Below, one piece after another: positions 1 to 7,900 of a stretch of DNA of 64,000 nt; within the stretch, counting starts at the first letter, position 1; every line of letters begins with the position of its first letter. Source of the stretch: Bacillota bacterium (lineage in GTDB: Bacteria; Bacillota; Clostridia; Oscillospirales; Ruminococcaceae); assembly GCA_023412215.1 (NCBI GenBank), contig JAEYNX010000027.1, forward strand, positions 82,210 through 146,209, given 5' to 3'. The notes beneath the pieces are model-generated. The model did not search any database. It had not been told where the DNA came from and was given only the letters and a program-made list of their open reading frames with translations. Both the position numbers and the translations under genes were made by a program.

Positions 1-195
1 AACGGCGGTGTCGCTCGGCGGATGCTTGAAGCGGCGGAGGAGCTGCTTAAGCGCAGGGAATATACCTCCATCAGGTTGGATGCATTCTCGCACAACCCCT
101 TTGCGCTCAGGTTATACGAGCGCTCGGGCTATATAAACAGGGGAGAAATCGCCCTTAGAAAGGGTAGATTCTTTTGCTACGAAAAAAGGCTATAA
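1..195 (+). CDS. GNAT family N-acetyltransferase, C-terminal fragment (5' end outside window)
   Basis: The reading frame is open from the first base to a TAA at 193-195, so only the last 64 residues of a gene starting upstream are visible. They contain a GNAT-like ending: an Arg-rich stretch after Gly-Gly that fits the acetyl-CoA pyrophosphate loop, then a helix and the motif HNPFALRLYERSGY, typical of the final strand-helix of acetyltransferases (compare N..A..LYe..GF). The substrate cannot be told. A strong hairpin follows the stop. Confidence 0.7.
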   Translation, partial: NGGVARRMLEAAEELLKRREYTSIRLDAFSHNPFALRLYERSGYINRGEIALRKGRFFCYEKRL

Positions 196-229
196 AAACA
201 GGCAGATGCAATGAGCGTTGCATCTGCCT
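196..229. terminator. Bidirectional hairpin terminator between convergent genes
   Basis: A perfect 12-bp stem (200-211 with 218-229, 6-nt loop) separates two convergent genes. On the minus strand the stem is followed by a T-rich run (the complement of TATAAAAAC at 191-199), so it best terminates the S1-domain gene. Confidence 0.75.
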
Positions 230-246
230 AATCATTTATCAGGGTA

Positions 247-1173
247 TTATTCAAATACCGTTTCAACCACCTTGCTGCAGCAGTCGGGGGAGTACCGAAA
301 ACGGTCGATATGTCCGCTCGTCAAAAAGTAGCTGAAGGTGGGGGTGTAGTTGCTCATATCAAAGGAATCTACAATAATCAGCTTCACCTTCATCTTTTCG
401 GGGATGAGTGATTTTATGTAAACACTTGCGTGCTGTCCTGCCGTTACATCATCCTTTAGTTCCGCCAATCCCGCAAGGTTCGGCGCAAGCTCCACAAATA
501 CGCCGTATTCCTCCACCGAGCGGATGATGCCCGCAACGGTCTGCCCGGGCGCGAAGAACACCGAGTTCTGCGCCCACGTGCCGAGCAGCTCCTTGTGCGA
601 CAGGCAGATGCGTCCCGTTTCGTCTATGCTGCGCACCACGGCGTAGATATCCTGCCCGCATCGAAACCGGTCCTTGGGGTGGGTGATGCGCGAAACCGAA
701 ATGCTGTCGATCGGTATCAGCGACGAGATGCCGCACCCGATGTCTACAAACGCGCCGAAAGGCTCCAAATGGGTGACGCGCGCGGGAATGATATCGCCGC
801 AGCGCAGCGTGGTCAGGTAGTTTTGTCGGCACTCCTCCTGTATCTGCCTGCGGGAGAGATATGCAACAGGCTTACCAAGGCTGTCTGTCTCGAGGCCTAA
901 TACCTTAAAACAGACGGCCTTATTCACCCGGGAAATGATTGCAATGTCCTTAGCGCTGCCGTCGGCAATGCCGATAGCGCCCTCGTCGCGGGGGATAATG
1001 CCGCGCATCACCCCAAGGTCCACCATCAGGTTATGCTCGTTGTCGCACATAACCGCGCGGGCCTCAAGTGTTTTGTTGCTGGCGCAAGCCTCCTGCAGGG
1101 CCGCGGCACTGCGCATACTCTGCCTGTTCTCGGCGGTATCCAGCAATAGACCTTCCGGCTTATAACTGCTCAT
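247..1173 (-). CDS. S1 RNA-binding domain protein (ribosomal protein S1-like)
   Basis: 308 residues. Two clear S1-type OB folds are visible at about residues 126-195 (ARVTHLEPFGAFVDIGCG) and 208-270 (GIIRSVEEYGVFVELAPN). A degenerate first one lies at about 36-110 (VDLGVMRGIIPRDEGA). The G-x-F-V-D/E-L strand signature supports single-stranded RNA binding. Clostridial genomes often carry short S1-like proteins like this beside or instead of full-length rpsA; whether it is ribosome-associated is inferred. It is monocistronic, convergent with the upstream acetyltransferase and ended by the shared hairpin. The start is ATG with a G-rich region about 10 nt upstream. Confidence 0.75.
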   Translation of the reverse strand: MSSYKPEGLLLDTAENRQSMRSAAALQEACASNKTLEARAVMCDNEHNLMVDLGVMRGIIPRDEGAIGIADGSAKDIAIISRVNKAVCFKVLGLETDSLGKPVAYLSRRQIQEECRQNYLTTLRCGDIIPARVTHLEPFGAFVDIGCGISSLIPIDSISVSRITHPKDRFRCGQDIYAVVRSIDETGRICLSHKELLGTWAQNSVFFAPGQTVAGIIRSVEEYGVFVELAPNLAGLAELKDDVTAGQHASVYIKSLIPEKMKVKLIIVDSFDMSNYTPTFSYFLTSGHIDRFRYSPDCCSKVVETVFE

Positions 1174-1374
1174 TTTATTCCGTAACCCCCCGTTTTATTC
1201 ATCAATTACCAAAACCGTACACGCTCTATAAGGGCGGGAGTAATTGACTTTTCCTGTATACAGCACAAGCTGCATTAACATTTATATGAGGGGTAATACG
1301 GGTAATAGACCATAGCGCAAGCGGTTAAGCCTGCTTTTTTAACCATAATTCTACCCGGCTGCAATCCTCAGGCA

Positions 1375-1740
1375 TTAAAATTTCGTGGTATCTCTGCCGC
1401 CGGAATTGATAATAATGCTTCTGATTTTGTCCTCTTGTGATGAATCGGTAACAATCTCGATAATAGCGTCGCCACTCACATAATCCGCCCTTTTTCTGTC
1501 GTCGTGGCCGCCGGTGTCCACCACCCCGAATGCAACCACCCCGCCGCTTGAGTTTAAGGTGCCGGGGAAGATATAATTGGTCGCGGGGATATATTGCCTG
1601 TCATCGTCGCCGCCTTCGCGCAGGTATTTCGGCGGGATAAGGGTAATCTCCTTTACGCCCAGCTGCGCTTCGCGTATCCGTTTTACGCAGGTTTCCGCGG
1701 TTTCGACATTATCAAAGCTGCTTCGAATCAGTATCTCCAT
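1375..1740 (-). CDS. Conserved hypothetical protein, possible ferredoxin-like fold
   Basis: 121 residues from the ATG at 1740, preceded on the minus strand by a GAGG ribosome binding site about 8 nt upstream. Longer in-frame extensions lack a binding site. It opens MEILIRSSFDNVETAE and has a beta-alpha-beta pattern in the N-terminal third (segregated hydrophobic strands around VKEITLIPP). A Gly-rich middle follows, then a C-terminal strand (AIIEIVTDSS) and a helix ending SIIINSGG. No catalytic motif is apparent. The alternation recalls ferredoxin-like stress proteins such as YflT/GS17M, but I do not recognise the family. It is soluble, without signal or membrane segment. Confidence 0.55.
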   Translation of the reverse strand: MEILIRSSFDNVETAETCVKRIREAQLGVKEITLIPPKYLREGGDDDRQYIPATNYIFPGTLNSSGGVVAFGVVDTGGHDDRKRADYVSGDAIIEIVTDSSQEDKIRSIIINSGGRDTTKF

Positions 1741-2050
1741 GCTTTTATCCTCACTTTTCACAAGTTTTAAGCGGCGCAAGATTATCTCGGTGGCACACAC
1801 AATGCCGCTTAAGCTAAATCCCATTAGCAGCAACGCAAAGCATTGTTGCCGTTAAAGGCGTGGGTTAAAAAATAGTATTACCCTTATTGTGCCCGAGCGC
1901 ACGGTTGAATAGCAAAAGCGGCAGACGGAAATTGTTGGCTAAACGGGCAAATCGTTTTTATGGCAGGTTGTACAGTGAAAAGATTTGTAAACCGTCGGCC
2001 GATTTGTTATACTAAGAACGGTAACTTCTATTAAGATGGAGGTGTCTTTT
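1741..2050. other. Intergenic region holding a mosaic-repeat fragment and the NYN gene promoter
   Basis: A hairpin of the GCAACGCAAAGC..GTTGC type lies at 1827-1850, followed by a TAGTATTACC-like end near 1870-1880. This matches modules of the dispersed repeat described elsewhere in the window. A second small dyad (GTGCCCGAGCGCAC) lies near 1890-1903. A promoter is at 1985-2013. No coding potential was seen. Confidence 0.5.
1985..2013 (+). promoter_or_regulatory. SigA-type promoter for the NYN-LOTUS gene
   Basis: TTGTAA at 1985-1990 and TATACT at 2008-2013 are separated by 17 nt, 37 nt upstream of the start codon at 2051. Confidence 0.5.
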
Positions 2051-2797
2051 ATGGCAAACGACAATCGATTTGCGGTTTTGATAGACGCGGATAATGTCTC
2101 GGAGCGCTATATCAAGTTTATCCTCGATGAGATTTCCAACGAAGGGGTTATAACCTATAAACGCATCTACGGCGATTGGACCAAGCCGACGCTCGGCTCC
2201 TGGAAGAATGTGCTGCTCGAGCACTCGATTACGCCCATCCAGCAATACGGCTATACCACCGGCAAGAACGCAACCGATTCCGCTATGATTATCGATGCCA
2301 TGGACATCCTCTACGCGGGCAACGTCGAGGGCTTTTGCATCGTATCCAGCGACAGCGACTTTACGCGCCTCGCCTCCCGCCTGCGCGAGGCGGGCATGAC
2401 GGTGGTGGGTATGGGCGAGAAGAAGACCCCCAACCCCTTCATCGCGGCCTGCAACAAATTTAAGTACCTTGAGGTTATCGCGCAGGATGTTCTGCCGCCG
2501 GTCAAACCGGATAAAAACGCCGCGGCGGAGGAACGAACGGCACTCGACGCGATGAAGAACGCCATCTTAACGATTACCGACGAGGCCTCGGACGAAGAGG
2601 GATGGGCGCTTTTAAGCGACATCGGCAACACGCTGCAAAAGCGGTTCCCGGACTTTGACGTGCGCAACTACGGCTTTAGAAAGCTCACGCCCTTCATCAA
2701 CTCGCTGGATGTGTTCGAGATCAAGTCGGTGCGCATTAAAGAAAGCAATGTAAAACGAATCTATATCCGGCAAAAGTCTCAAGCGCTTATCAGATAG
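2051..2797 (+). CDS. NYN domain (LabA/DUF88-like) protein with C-terminal OST-HTH/LOTUS domain
   Basis: 248 residues. The ATG at 2051 is chosen because GGAGGTG sits 8 nt upstream; the ATG at 2036 overlaps that site. N-terminal NYN (PIN-like) nuclease fold: IDADN with Asp12/Asp14, Asp76 (NATDSAMIIDAMD) and SSDSDF with Asp101/Asp103 form the expected acidic metal site. About residues 160-243 match an OST-HTH/LOTUS winged-helix RNA-binding domain (GWALLSDIGNTL..RFPDFDVRNYGFRKLTPFI). The family is thought to cleave or bind RNA; the target here is unknown. Monocistronic. Confidence 0.85.
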   Translation: MANDNRFAVLIDADNVSERYIKFILDEISNEGVITYKRIYGDWTKPTLGSWKNVLLEHSITPIQQYGYTTGKNATDSAMIIDAMDILYAGNVEGFCIVSSDSDFTRLASRLREAGMTVVGMGEKKTPNPFIAACNKFKYLEVIAQDVLPPVKPDKNAAAEERTALDAMKNAILTITDEASDEEGWALLSDIGNTLQKRFPDFDVRNYGFRKLTPFINSLDVFEIKSVRIKESNVKRIYIRQKSQALIR

Positions 2798-2859
2798 GCG
2801 CTAGCTTTAAAAAGGGCAATGAGTTTCGATAAAAAATACAAAACAGGTATGAATTCCTG

Positions 2860-2888
2860 TTGACAAAACCGGTTAGCGGTAGTAAACT
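2860..2888 (+). promoter_or_regulatory. Promoter of the FeoB-associated small protein gene
   Basis: TTGACA at 2860-2865 and TAAACT at 2883-2888 with an exact 17-nt spacer. A GGTTAGC half-site lies in the spacer (from 2871) and a full dyad just downstream, so the promoter is probably repressor controlled. Confidence 0.65.
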
Positions 2889-2900
2889 GTAATCAGGATA

Positions 2901-2918
2901 GGTTAGCACAAGCTAACC
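2901..2918. promoter_or_regulatory. Dyad operator GGTTAGC-N4-GCTAACC, possible metal-regulator box
   Basis: A perfect 7-bp inverted repeat with a 4-nt centre sits immediately after the -10 box of the small Cys-rich membrane protein gene. The half-site GGTTAG/CTAACC is the core of DtxR/IdeR-type boxes (TTAGGTTAGSCTAACCTAA), though the spacing here is wider. Its position over the transcription start fits repression by an iron-sensing regulator; that role is inferred. Confidence 0.45.
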
Positions 2919-2966
2919 TCAAGCTTGATAAGGCCGTAAAGCGGATTTTTAACAGGAGGAATGGAT

Positions 2967-3107
2967 ATGTTTACTTACATTATCGCCGGTTTCATTGCAC
3001 TGCTCATGGTTCTGGCAGTCGTAAAGATAGTAAAAGACCGCAAGAAAGGCAACTGCAGCTGCGGCTGCTCCGGGTGCTCTATGCAAGGCAGCTGCCACAA
3101 ACAATAA
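2967..3107 (+). CDS. FeoB-associated Cys-rich membrane protein (small)
   Basis: 46 residues from the ATG at 2967, 7 nt after AGGAGG (the ATG at 2961 is too close to that site). One N-terminal membrane helix (about residues 3-22, TYIIAGFIALLMVLAVV), a basic stretch VKDRKKG, then a Cys-rich tail CSCGCSGCSMQGSCHKQ with five cysteines. This is the layout of the FeoB-associated family (PF12669), which normally sits next to feoA/feoB and is thought to act with the ferrous iron transporter. No feo genes lie nearby, so it is an orphan. It has its own promoter, dyad and terminator. Confidence 0.75.
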   Translation: MFTYIIAGFIALLMVLAVVKIVKDRKKGNCSCGCSGCSMQGSCHKQ

Positions 3108-3124
3108 CCTTGTAACAAAGTTAA

Positions 3125-3164
3125 AATCCCTTCGCAAAGATCAATCTTTGTGAAGGGATTTTTG
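3125..3164 (+). terminator. Rho-independent terminator after the FeoB-associated gene
   Basis: A long stem (AATCCCTTC-G-CAAAGAT paired with ATCTTTG-T-GAAGGGATT) is followed by TTTT at 3159-3163. Confidence 0.85.
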
Positions 3165-3281
3165 CGTCTTAGTCTTATTTAAAAAAGATATGGAAAATTT
3201 ACACAGTTTTCGTAATTACCATTAATAACTATACTGTTGTTACATGGGGTTTATGAAAGATGTCGTTTTAACTTTATAAAG

Positions 3282-3310
3282 TTGACCTTTTTGTCGTAAT
3301 ATGTTAATAT
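3282..3310 (+). promoter_or_regulatory. Probable promoter of the TM2 gene, giving a leader of about 200 nt
   Basis: TTGACC at 3282-3287 and TAATAT at 3305-3310 with a 17-nt spacer. If used, transcription leaves about 200 nt of untranslated leader (3317-3518) that includes a GGGCC-GGUAA-GGCCC hairpin at about 3450-3464. The rest of 3165-3518 is A/T-rich with no coding signal. Confidence 0.45.
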
Positions 3311-3518
3311 ATATCAAATCCATTCCAGCTTTTCAATTAACATACTTATCTGCATCATTGGTTTGTAAAAAATTACTATAGCGTTCTGGGCAAGCTTTGG
3401 CTTAAGATTGGTGGGTCCCATCGGTTTTAAAAAGCGGAAGATAATTCACGGGCCGGTAAGGCCCCTGATGAGTATTTTCTCGCTTGTTTAAAATATTCGA
3501 AAATATGGAGGAAAGTAA

Positions 3519-3716
3519 ATGAAAAGCAAGACCACAACACTGATCCTGGCCATTTTTTTAGGCGGCTTGGGGGTAGACAGATTCTATGTAGGCAAAGTCG
3601 GAACAGGTATTCTTAAGCTTATTACCGGTGCCTGCTTAGGTATTTGGTGGCTTATAGACATCATCCTGATAGCAGCCGGTAAGTATACCGATAAGAACGG
3701 CAATCCTCTCCAATAA
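3519..3716 (+). CDS. TM2 domain-containing membrane protein
   Basis: 65 residues with GGAGG 8 nt before the ATG. The whole protein is one TM2 domain: a first helix with the conserved glycine-rich turn (LGGLGVDRFYVGK), then GTGILKLITGACLGIWWLIDIILI, in which a helix contains the WWLID signature. It ends DKNGNPLQ, typical of the family. TM2 proteins are small membrane proteins of unclear function in bacteria. Followed by a hairpin shared with the convergent ACT-domain gene. Confidence 0.9.
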   Translation: MKSKTTTLILAIFLGGLGVDRFYVGKVGTGILKLITGACLGIWWLIDIILIAAGKYTDKNGNPLQ

Positions 3717-3737
3717 GCTGTATAAAGTTACTTACAT

Positions 3738-3771
3738 AAAGCCGGTGCTGTATTTGTTCAGCATCGGCTTT
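3738..3771. terminator. Bidirectional hairpin between convergent TM2 and ACT genes
   Basis: A 13-bp stem AAAGCCGGTGCTG / CAGCATCGGCTTT (one G-U) with an 8-nt loop lies between two convergent stop codons; short T-rich tracts flank both sides. Confidence 0.7.
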
Positions 3772-3782
3772 ACCTTTGATTT

Positions 3783-4151
3783 TTATAATGTAAATTCGCA
3801 GCCCTTTTCTGTGAGCGCTGATACAGCGTCGCTTAGCAAATGCTCCTTTACAAGGATATAATCCGTGTTAAAGGTCGAAACCACGAATACCGCAATCTTT
3901 TGCTTGGCAAGCGCCGACGAAAGGGACGAGATCACCCCTGTAAGCGAAAAATCCAGCACACCTTCAATGCGCATGGCCCGCCACCCCTTCTTACAGGCTA
4001 TACAGCATGAGGGTACCTGCTCTGTTTTGCAAACGAACGACAACTCCTCATCGGTTTTGGCAGCGAATACAAACTCACCCGAAAAATCCATATCGGCTGC
4101 GGTGCTCAGCTTACATACGGCAAACTCCCCGTCTATCACCCTTATCTGCAT
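3783..4151 (-). CDS. ACT domain protein of the CASTOR-like type
   Basis: 122 residues from the ATG at 4151 (AAGGAG about 8 nt upstream; the longer frame starting at 4172 overlaps that site). The family signature is clear: FAVCKLS near the N-terminus, TDEELSFVC, VPSCCIACKKGWRAMRIEG, LDFSLTGVISSLSSALA, and the terminal STFNTDYILVKEHL. These stand-alone double-ACT proteins resemble the amino-acid-sensing fold of CASTOR and aspartokinase regulatory domains; ligand and partner are unknown in bacteria. No adjacent biosynthetic gene hints at the ligand. Confidence 0.8.
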   Translation of the reverse strand: MQIRVIDGEFAVCKLSTAADMDFSGEFVFAAKTDEELSFVCKTEQVPSCCIACKKGWRAMRIEGVLDFSLTGVISSLSSALAKQKIAVFVVSTFNTDYILVKEHLLSDAVSALTEKGCEFTL

Positions 4152-4452
4152 ATAAAAACTCCTTTTTGTCATAAAAGTATGATTAGAGTCCCATTATAAT
4201 ATATTTTAAAAAGAAGATAAATAGCAGAGCGATTAGCCGATTAACGCCTTCAGCAGGAATAACGCAAAAGTTCTTTTGATGCTTGTATTTTACAAGCACC
4301 GTATTATATAATAATACTAATTTCTTAATTCCCGCCTGGTGGTATGAGTATTAAACGGTAATTCGGCGGCTTAAAGCCTAGAATGGGGATAAAATCCTCA
4401 TTTCAAATGGAATTTAGTATAACGTAAAACAGCTTTGGTGGGAGGACAGCAT
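4152..4452. other. Intergenic region mostly made of repeat modules
   Basis: Holds a hairpin GCTTGTATTTTACAAGC near 4278-4294, an inverted TAATACTAATTTC end near 4313-4325 and then the forward repeat copy at 4330-4422. No other coding or RNA signal was recognised. Confidence 0.5.
4330..4422 (+). repeat. Mosaic palindromic intergenic repeat, copy 2
   Basis: Contains GGTAATTCGGCGGCTTAAAGCC, a GGGGAT...ATCCTCATTT stem, and the end motif AAATGGAATTTAGTATAA. It ends 30 nt before the TTG start of the acetyltransferase and shares order and sequence with copies at 17183, 35824 and 41656. Confidence 0.8.
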
Positions 4453-5034
4453 TTGGAGCAGCTTCATCATCAGTCTACCAAGCGGTTGGAGACCCCGCGT
4501 CTGGTATTGCGCCGGTTCACCGCAGACGATGCCGAACCGATGTTTAAAAACTGGACAGGGGATAGCGAGGTCACCCAATACCTTACATGGTCCGCACACA
4601 AGAATGTCAACGAAACCAAGATCATATTAGAGCAGCTTTTCTTGCCCTGCTATCAAAAACAGAATGTGTACGAGTGGGCCATAGAATTAAAAATGCTGGG
4701 CGAGCCCATCGGCTCCATCGGCCTGCATGGCCAGAACGAGCTTATCCGGAGCGGGGAGCTCGGCTACTGTATCGGGCGGCAGTTCTGGAGGCAGGGATAT
4801 ACCCTTGAGGCCCTGAATGAGGTCATGCGGTTCTTGTTTTTAGAGGTAAACTTTAATCGGCTGGAGGCGCTGCACGAGGTGGAGAATAGCAACTCCGGCC
4901 GCGTTATGCAGAAGGCGGGGATGCGTTTTGAGGGCATTCGCCGTCAAGTAGGCCCCAACCACCGCGGTGTGCTGACCGATTGCTGCTCCTACGCAATATT
5001 GAAAGAGGATTATATTCATGCAGTTCATTCATGA
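4453..5034 (+). CDS. GNAT N-acetyltransferase, RimJ/RimL type
   Basis: 193 residues. A TTG start at 4453 is chosen because GGGAGGA lies 7 nt upstream. The protein opens with the RimJ/L hallmark LETPRLVLRRFTADDAEPMFKNW. It continues with WAIELKMLGEPIGSIGL, the acetyl-CoA loop region ELGYCIGRQFWRQGYTLEAL, and the terminal N..S.RVMQKAGMRFEGIRR. Such enzymes acetylate N-terminal or small-molecule amines; the substrate is not inferable. The 3' end overlaps fkbM by 17 nt, so the two are translationally coupled. Confidence 0.85.
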   Translation: MEQLHHQSTKRLETPRLVLRRFTADDAEPMFKNWTGDSEVTQYLTWSAHKNVNETKIILEQLFLPCYQKQNVYEWAIELKMLGEPIGSIGLHGQNELIRSGELGYCIGRQFWRQGYTLEALNEVMRFLFLEVNFNRLEALHEVENSNSGRVMQKAGMRFEGIRRQVGPNHRGVLTDCCSYAILKEDYIHAVHS

Positions 5035-6109
5035 AACCCAAACGGTATGGCAGCTGCTCACCCAAACGCAAAAACCGATTGTGCTCTACGGGATGGGCGA
5101 CGGTGCCTTAAAGATATTGCGCGTCTGCAAGGAGTATGATATCGCCGTCAGCGATATCTTCGCGAGCGACGGCTTTGTACGCGGCCACAGCTTTCAGGGT
5201 TACCGCGTAAAGACCCTTTCGGAAATACAGGCGCTTTACCCGGATTTTATCATCCTCGTCGCCTTTGCGGTGCACGACGAGCCGATGATGCGGCGGCTTT
5301 ACGAGCTAAGTACCCGGTATGAGCTCTACGTGCCGGACGTTCCCGTGGCGGGGGAAGGGCTTTTTACACTGGATTATGCCCATGAACACGAAGCGGAGCT
5401 TGAGCGGGCATACGGTCTGTTTGCCGACGAGCAGTCAAGGCTAGTATTCGGCTCGGCGCTAAACTATAAGATAAGCGGGAAGATTTCGTACCTGAAGGCC
5501 TGTACTACGGAAAAGGACGAGGCCTACCGAGCGCTTATCAAACCGCGGAAGGATGAGTATTATGTGGACTTGGGCGCCTACGACGGCGACACCATCCGCG
5601 AGCTGTTGAGCTATACCGGCGGGGAGTTTGAACGTATCACTGCCTTTGAACCGGATGTAAAGAACCATAAAAAGCTCTTAAATAAGCTGGCGGAGAGCCT
5701 GCCTGAGCAGGATTTGCAGCGTGTGCTGGCACTGAATATCGGTGCGCACAACGAAAAGACGACATTGTACTTCGAGGGCAGGGCGGGGCGGAATTCAGCC
5801 CTTGCCCAAAACACACAGGCAAAGCGCGTGATACCCGTTTCGGTGAACTCGGTGGATGCTATATTAAGCGGCGGCAAGGCGACGCTCATCAAGCTGGATG
5901 TGGAGGGCGCCGAGCATCCGGCCCTGCTGGGGTGCGCAGACACCATCCGGCGGTGTGCGCCGCGGCTGATCGTTTCGGCTTACCACCGCAACGAAGACCT
6001 GTTTGACCTGCCGCTGCTGGTGCATGCGCTCAACCCCGAATATCGTCTGTATCTGCGGCATCATCCCTATATCCCGGCTTGGGATACCAATCTTTACGCG
6101 CTGCCGTAA
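5018..6109 (+). CDS. FkbM family SAM-dependent methyltransferase
   Basis: 363 residues with AAAGAGG upstream inside the preceding gene. N-terminal residues 17-90 form a Rossmann-like nucleotide-binding segment (KPIVLYGMGDGALKIL), common in clostridial FkbM proteins. The methyltransferase starts near residue 175: DEYYVDLGAYDGDTI (SAM motif I), ITAFEPD (acidic motif II), and LIKLDVEGAEHPALLG, the FkbM signature. FkbM enzymes O-methylate glycans or natural products; the substrate here is unknown. Coupled to the upstream acetyltransferase, so the two may modify the same product. Confidence 0.85.
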   Translation: MQFIHETQTVWQLLTQTQKPIVLYGMGDGALKILRVCKEYDIAVSDIFASDGFVRGHSFQGYRVKTLSEIQALYPDFIILVAFAVHDEPMMRRLYELSTRYELYVPDVPVAGEGLFTLDYAHEHEAELERAYGLFADEQSRLVFGSALNYKISGKISYLKACTTEKDEAYRALIKPRKDEYYVDLGAYDGDTIRELLSYTGGEFERITAFEPDVKNHKKLLNKLAESLPEQDLQRVLALNIGAHNEKTTLYFEGRAGRNSALAQNTQAKRVIPVSVNSVDAILSGGKATLIKLDVEGAEHPALLGCADTIRRCAPRLIVSAYHRNEDLFDLPLLVHALNPEYRLYLRHHPYIPAWDTNLYALP

Positions 6110-6166
6110 CAGGGCATCGCCCGTATCAGTGTAAAAGGGGTATATCATCCTTACGGAGGTGCGATA

Positions 6167-6796
6167 ATGGCAAAAATACATACTATCCCATGCGGTTTTG
6201 TGAACTGTTATTTGGTTGAGGACAACGACAGCCTCGTGCTGGTGGATGCCGCCACCGGTAAAGACCGCGATCGTATTATACGGCAGGTTTTAAAGCTCGG
6301 TTTTTCGCCAGAGGATATCTCACTGATCTTTCTGACACACGGGCATCTGGACCACGCGGGGAGCGCAAACGGTCTTAAAGACCGGTACGATATCCCCATC
6401 GCCATGAGCGAAGCGGATATCGGTGTCCTCCGCCCGATGGCGGGCAGGGGAGGAATGGGGCGTATCCTGATTACTTTATCAAAGGCAAGGGCTCATGAAA
6501 AGAACCATATTGTCCCCGACGTGCCGCTGCAGGAGGGGATAAGCCTTGCCCGGTACGGGCTGTTCGCCGAGGTAGTGCCGCTGCCCGGGCATACCCAAGG
6601 CTCGATGGCGCTGTTGTTTGACGACGGCAAGCTCATCGCGGGGGATATGTTTATGAATTTTACCTCCCCGTCGCTTGCCCATATTGCGGAGGACTATGAA
6701 ACGATGCAGCAGAGCTTTAATAAGCTTAAAAAGCTGCACCCCGCGGTTGTATACCCCGGGCACGGAAAGCCGTTTGGTTTTTCACAGGTATTGTAG
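6167..6796 (+). CDS. MBL-fold metallo-hydrolase
   Basis: 209 residues with GGAGGTG 8 nt before the ATG. Metallo-beta-lactamase motifs in order: CGFVNCYLVEDNDSLVLVDA, the zinc motif THGHLDHAGS, LPGHTQGSMALLF, AGDMFMNF and the final PGHGKP. Two metal ions are expected in the active site. It is close to glyoxalase II or lactonase-like hydrolases, but the substrate cannot be assigned. It follows fkbM by 57 nt, possibly in the same transcript, and a terminator follows. Confidence 0.85.
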   Translation: MAKIHTIPCGFVNCYLVEDNDSLVLVDAATGKDRDRIIRQVLKLGFSPEDISLIFLTHGHLDHAGSANGLKDRYDIPIAMSEADIGVLRPMAGRGGMGRILITLSKARAHEKNHIVPDVPLQEGISLARYGLFAEVVPLPGHTQGSMALLFDDGKLIAGDMFMNFTSPSLAHIAEDYETMQQSFNKLKKLHPAVVYPGHGKPFGFSQVL

Positions 6797-6861
6797 GCGC
6801 CGGTGATATTACTCCGCCTCTTGAAATGCAAACGAACCTTCTGAATAATCGCAGAATGAAG

Positions 6862-6888
6862 CGCCCGGTGTTTAGGCCGGGCGTTTTA
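6862..6888 (+). terminator. Terminator after the MBL hydrolase
   Basis: A 7-bp G/C stem CGCCCGG / CCGGGCG with an 8-nt loop is followed by TTTTAACG. Confidence 0.65.
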
Positions 6889-6926
6889 ACGTTTATTATC
6901 CTCCGTAAGGCTTGGGGTATTGCTTG

Positions 6927-7676
6927 CTATTTTAACAGACCAGCAACGGTAGTGATCAGCATAAAACTAGAGATGAGATTCATCGAACAGTGCACAATCA
7001 TTCCTATGTAGATATTCTTCTTTTTCCATACAACGTAGTGATAGGGGATCAGCGCAACGATTCTGGTGACATTCTCCCACGGTGAAAACAGGTGATACAG
7101 CGAGAACAGCACCGCCGTAATGATCGGGGAAAACCCTTTGAATCGGCTTAAGCGCGGCAGGATATAGCCCCGAAAATACAGTTCTTCCACAATCGGCCCC
7201 GCAAACCCATTTAATAAAAAGTATAATATAAGCGTTATGATGATGGTTGCTTTGGGGTAATTGCCTATCTGGTTGATAAAGTCGGCCAGTTGGTATTCTT
7301 TGGGAACAAACTGAAATACCGTGTCCAGCAGGATGCGGTTCTCAAAGGGCTGAATCACCATAAAGGCGACGCCCCCAATGATGAACGGGATAATCGCGTA
7401 TAGTAGCAGCTTTACCACCGGCAGCTTGTTGTTAAAGAGAAAAGCGCTTTTTAAGCTGAAGCTTCCATACTCTTTTTTGCTTGTGTGCAGTATCACACCC
7501 AGTTCAAAAGGAATCAATACAAAAACAATAGCCAGTAATAACGATAGTACCGGCGGGATAACAGCTGCACACAGCGTCACTAGCAGTGTGTAAAACAAAA
7601 GGATCAGTACCGCGGGTGTAAAGGTTAAAAGCAGCAGCTTGCCGACCCATAACTCCGTTTTTAATTTTTGTTCCAT
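6927..7676 (-). CDS. CPBP family intramembrane glutamic protease
   Basis: 249 residues, polytopic (about seven hydrophobic segments). The three CPBP (Abi) motifs are present: EELYFRGYILPRL, YHLFSPW and HCSMNLIS. The first supplies the Glu-Glu and Arg, the others the metal- or water-binding His residues of the Rce1-like active site. Bacterial members process peptides or provide self-immunity to bacteriocins; no bacteriocin gene is visible nearby. A second, broken CPBP gene lies 1.2 kb away. Confidence 0.85.
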   Translation of the reverse strand: MEQKLKTELWVGKLLLLTFTPAVLILLFYTLLVTLCAAVIPPVLSLLLAIVFVLIPFELGVILHTSKKEYGSFSLKSAFLFNNKLPVVKLLLYAIIPFIIGGVAFMVIQPFENRILLDTVFQFVPKEYQLADFINQIGNYPKATIIITLILYFLLNGFAGPIVEELYFRGYILPRLSRFKGFSPIITAVLFSLYHLFSPWENVTRIVALIPYHYVVWKKKNIYIGMIVHCSMNLISSFMLITTVAGLLK

Positions 7677-7900
7677 ATTTCGTCCTCTTTCTCATACTTA
7701 ACAGTTGTTTTCCTTCGTTCATATAACATTCTTACGATGCCCACCCTTAAGAGCAGAACACAACAATGTTCTGTATGCGTGATCGCAAAAACAATATGTA
7801 TTTTAGAATGCTGATTTTTAAAGACGGATTTTATTATTTCCCAATGTAATTAGAATAACATAACATTGTTACGTTGTAAAGCCTCTAAAATGACAAAATT

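Noticed and set aside
3440..3512. CTGATGAG followed by a stem and CGAAA, resembling a hammerhead ribozyme core
   Set aside because: The stem II pairing needs a bulge, the cleavage site before helix I lacks the required U-H (it reads CAC), and no helix III complement to the sequence after GAAA exists upstream.
6826..7011. Short plus-strand reading frame after the MBL gene
   Set aside because: It covers a terminator and the 3' end of the minus-strand CPBP gene, with no ribosome binding site or protein-like pattern.
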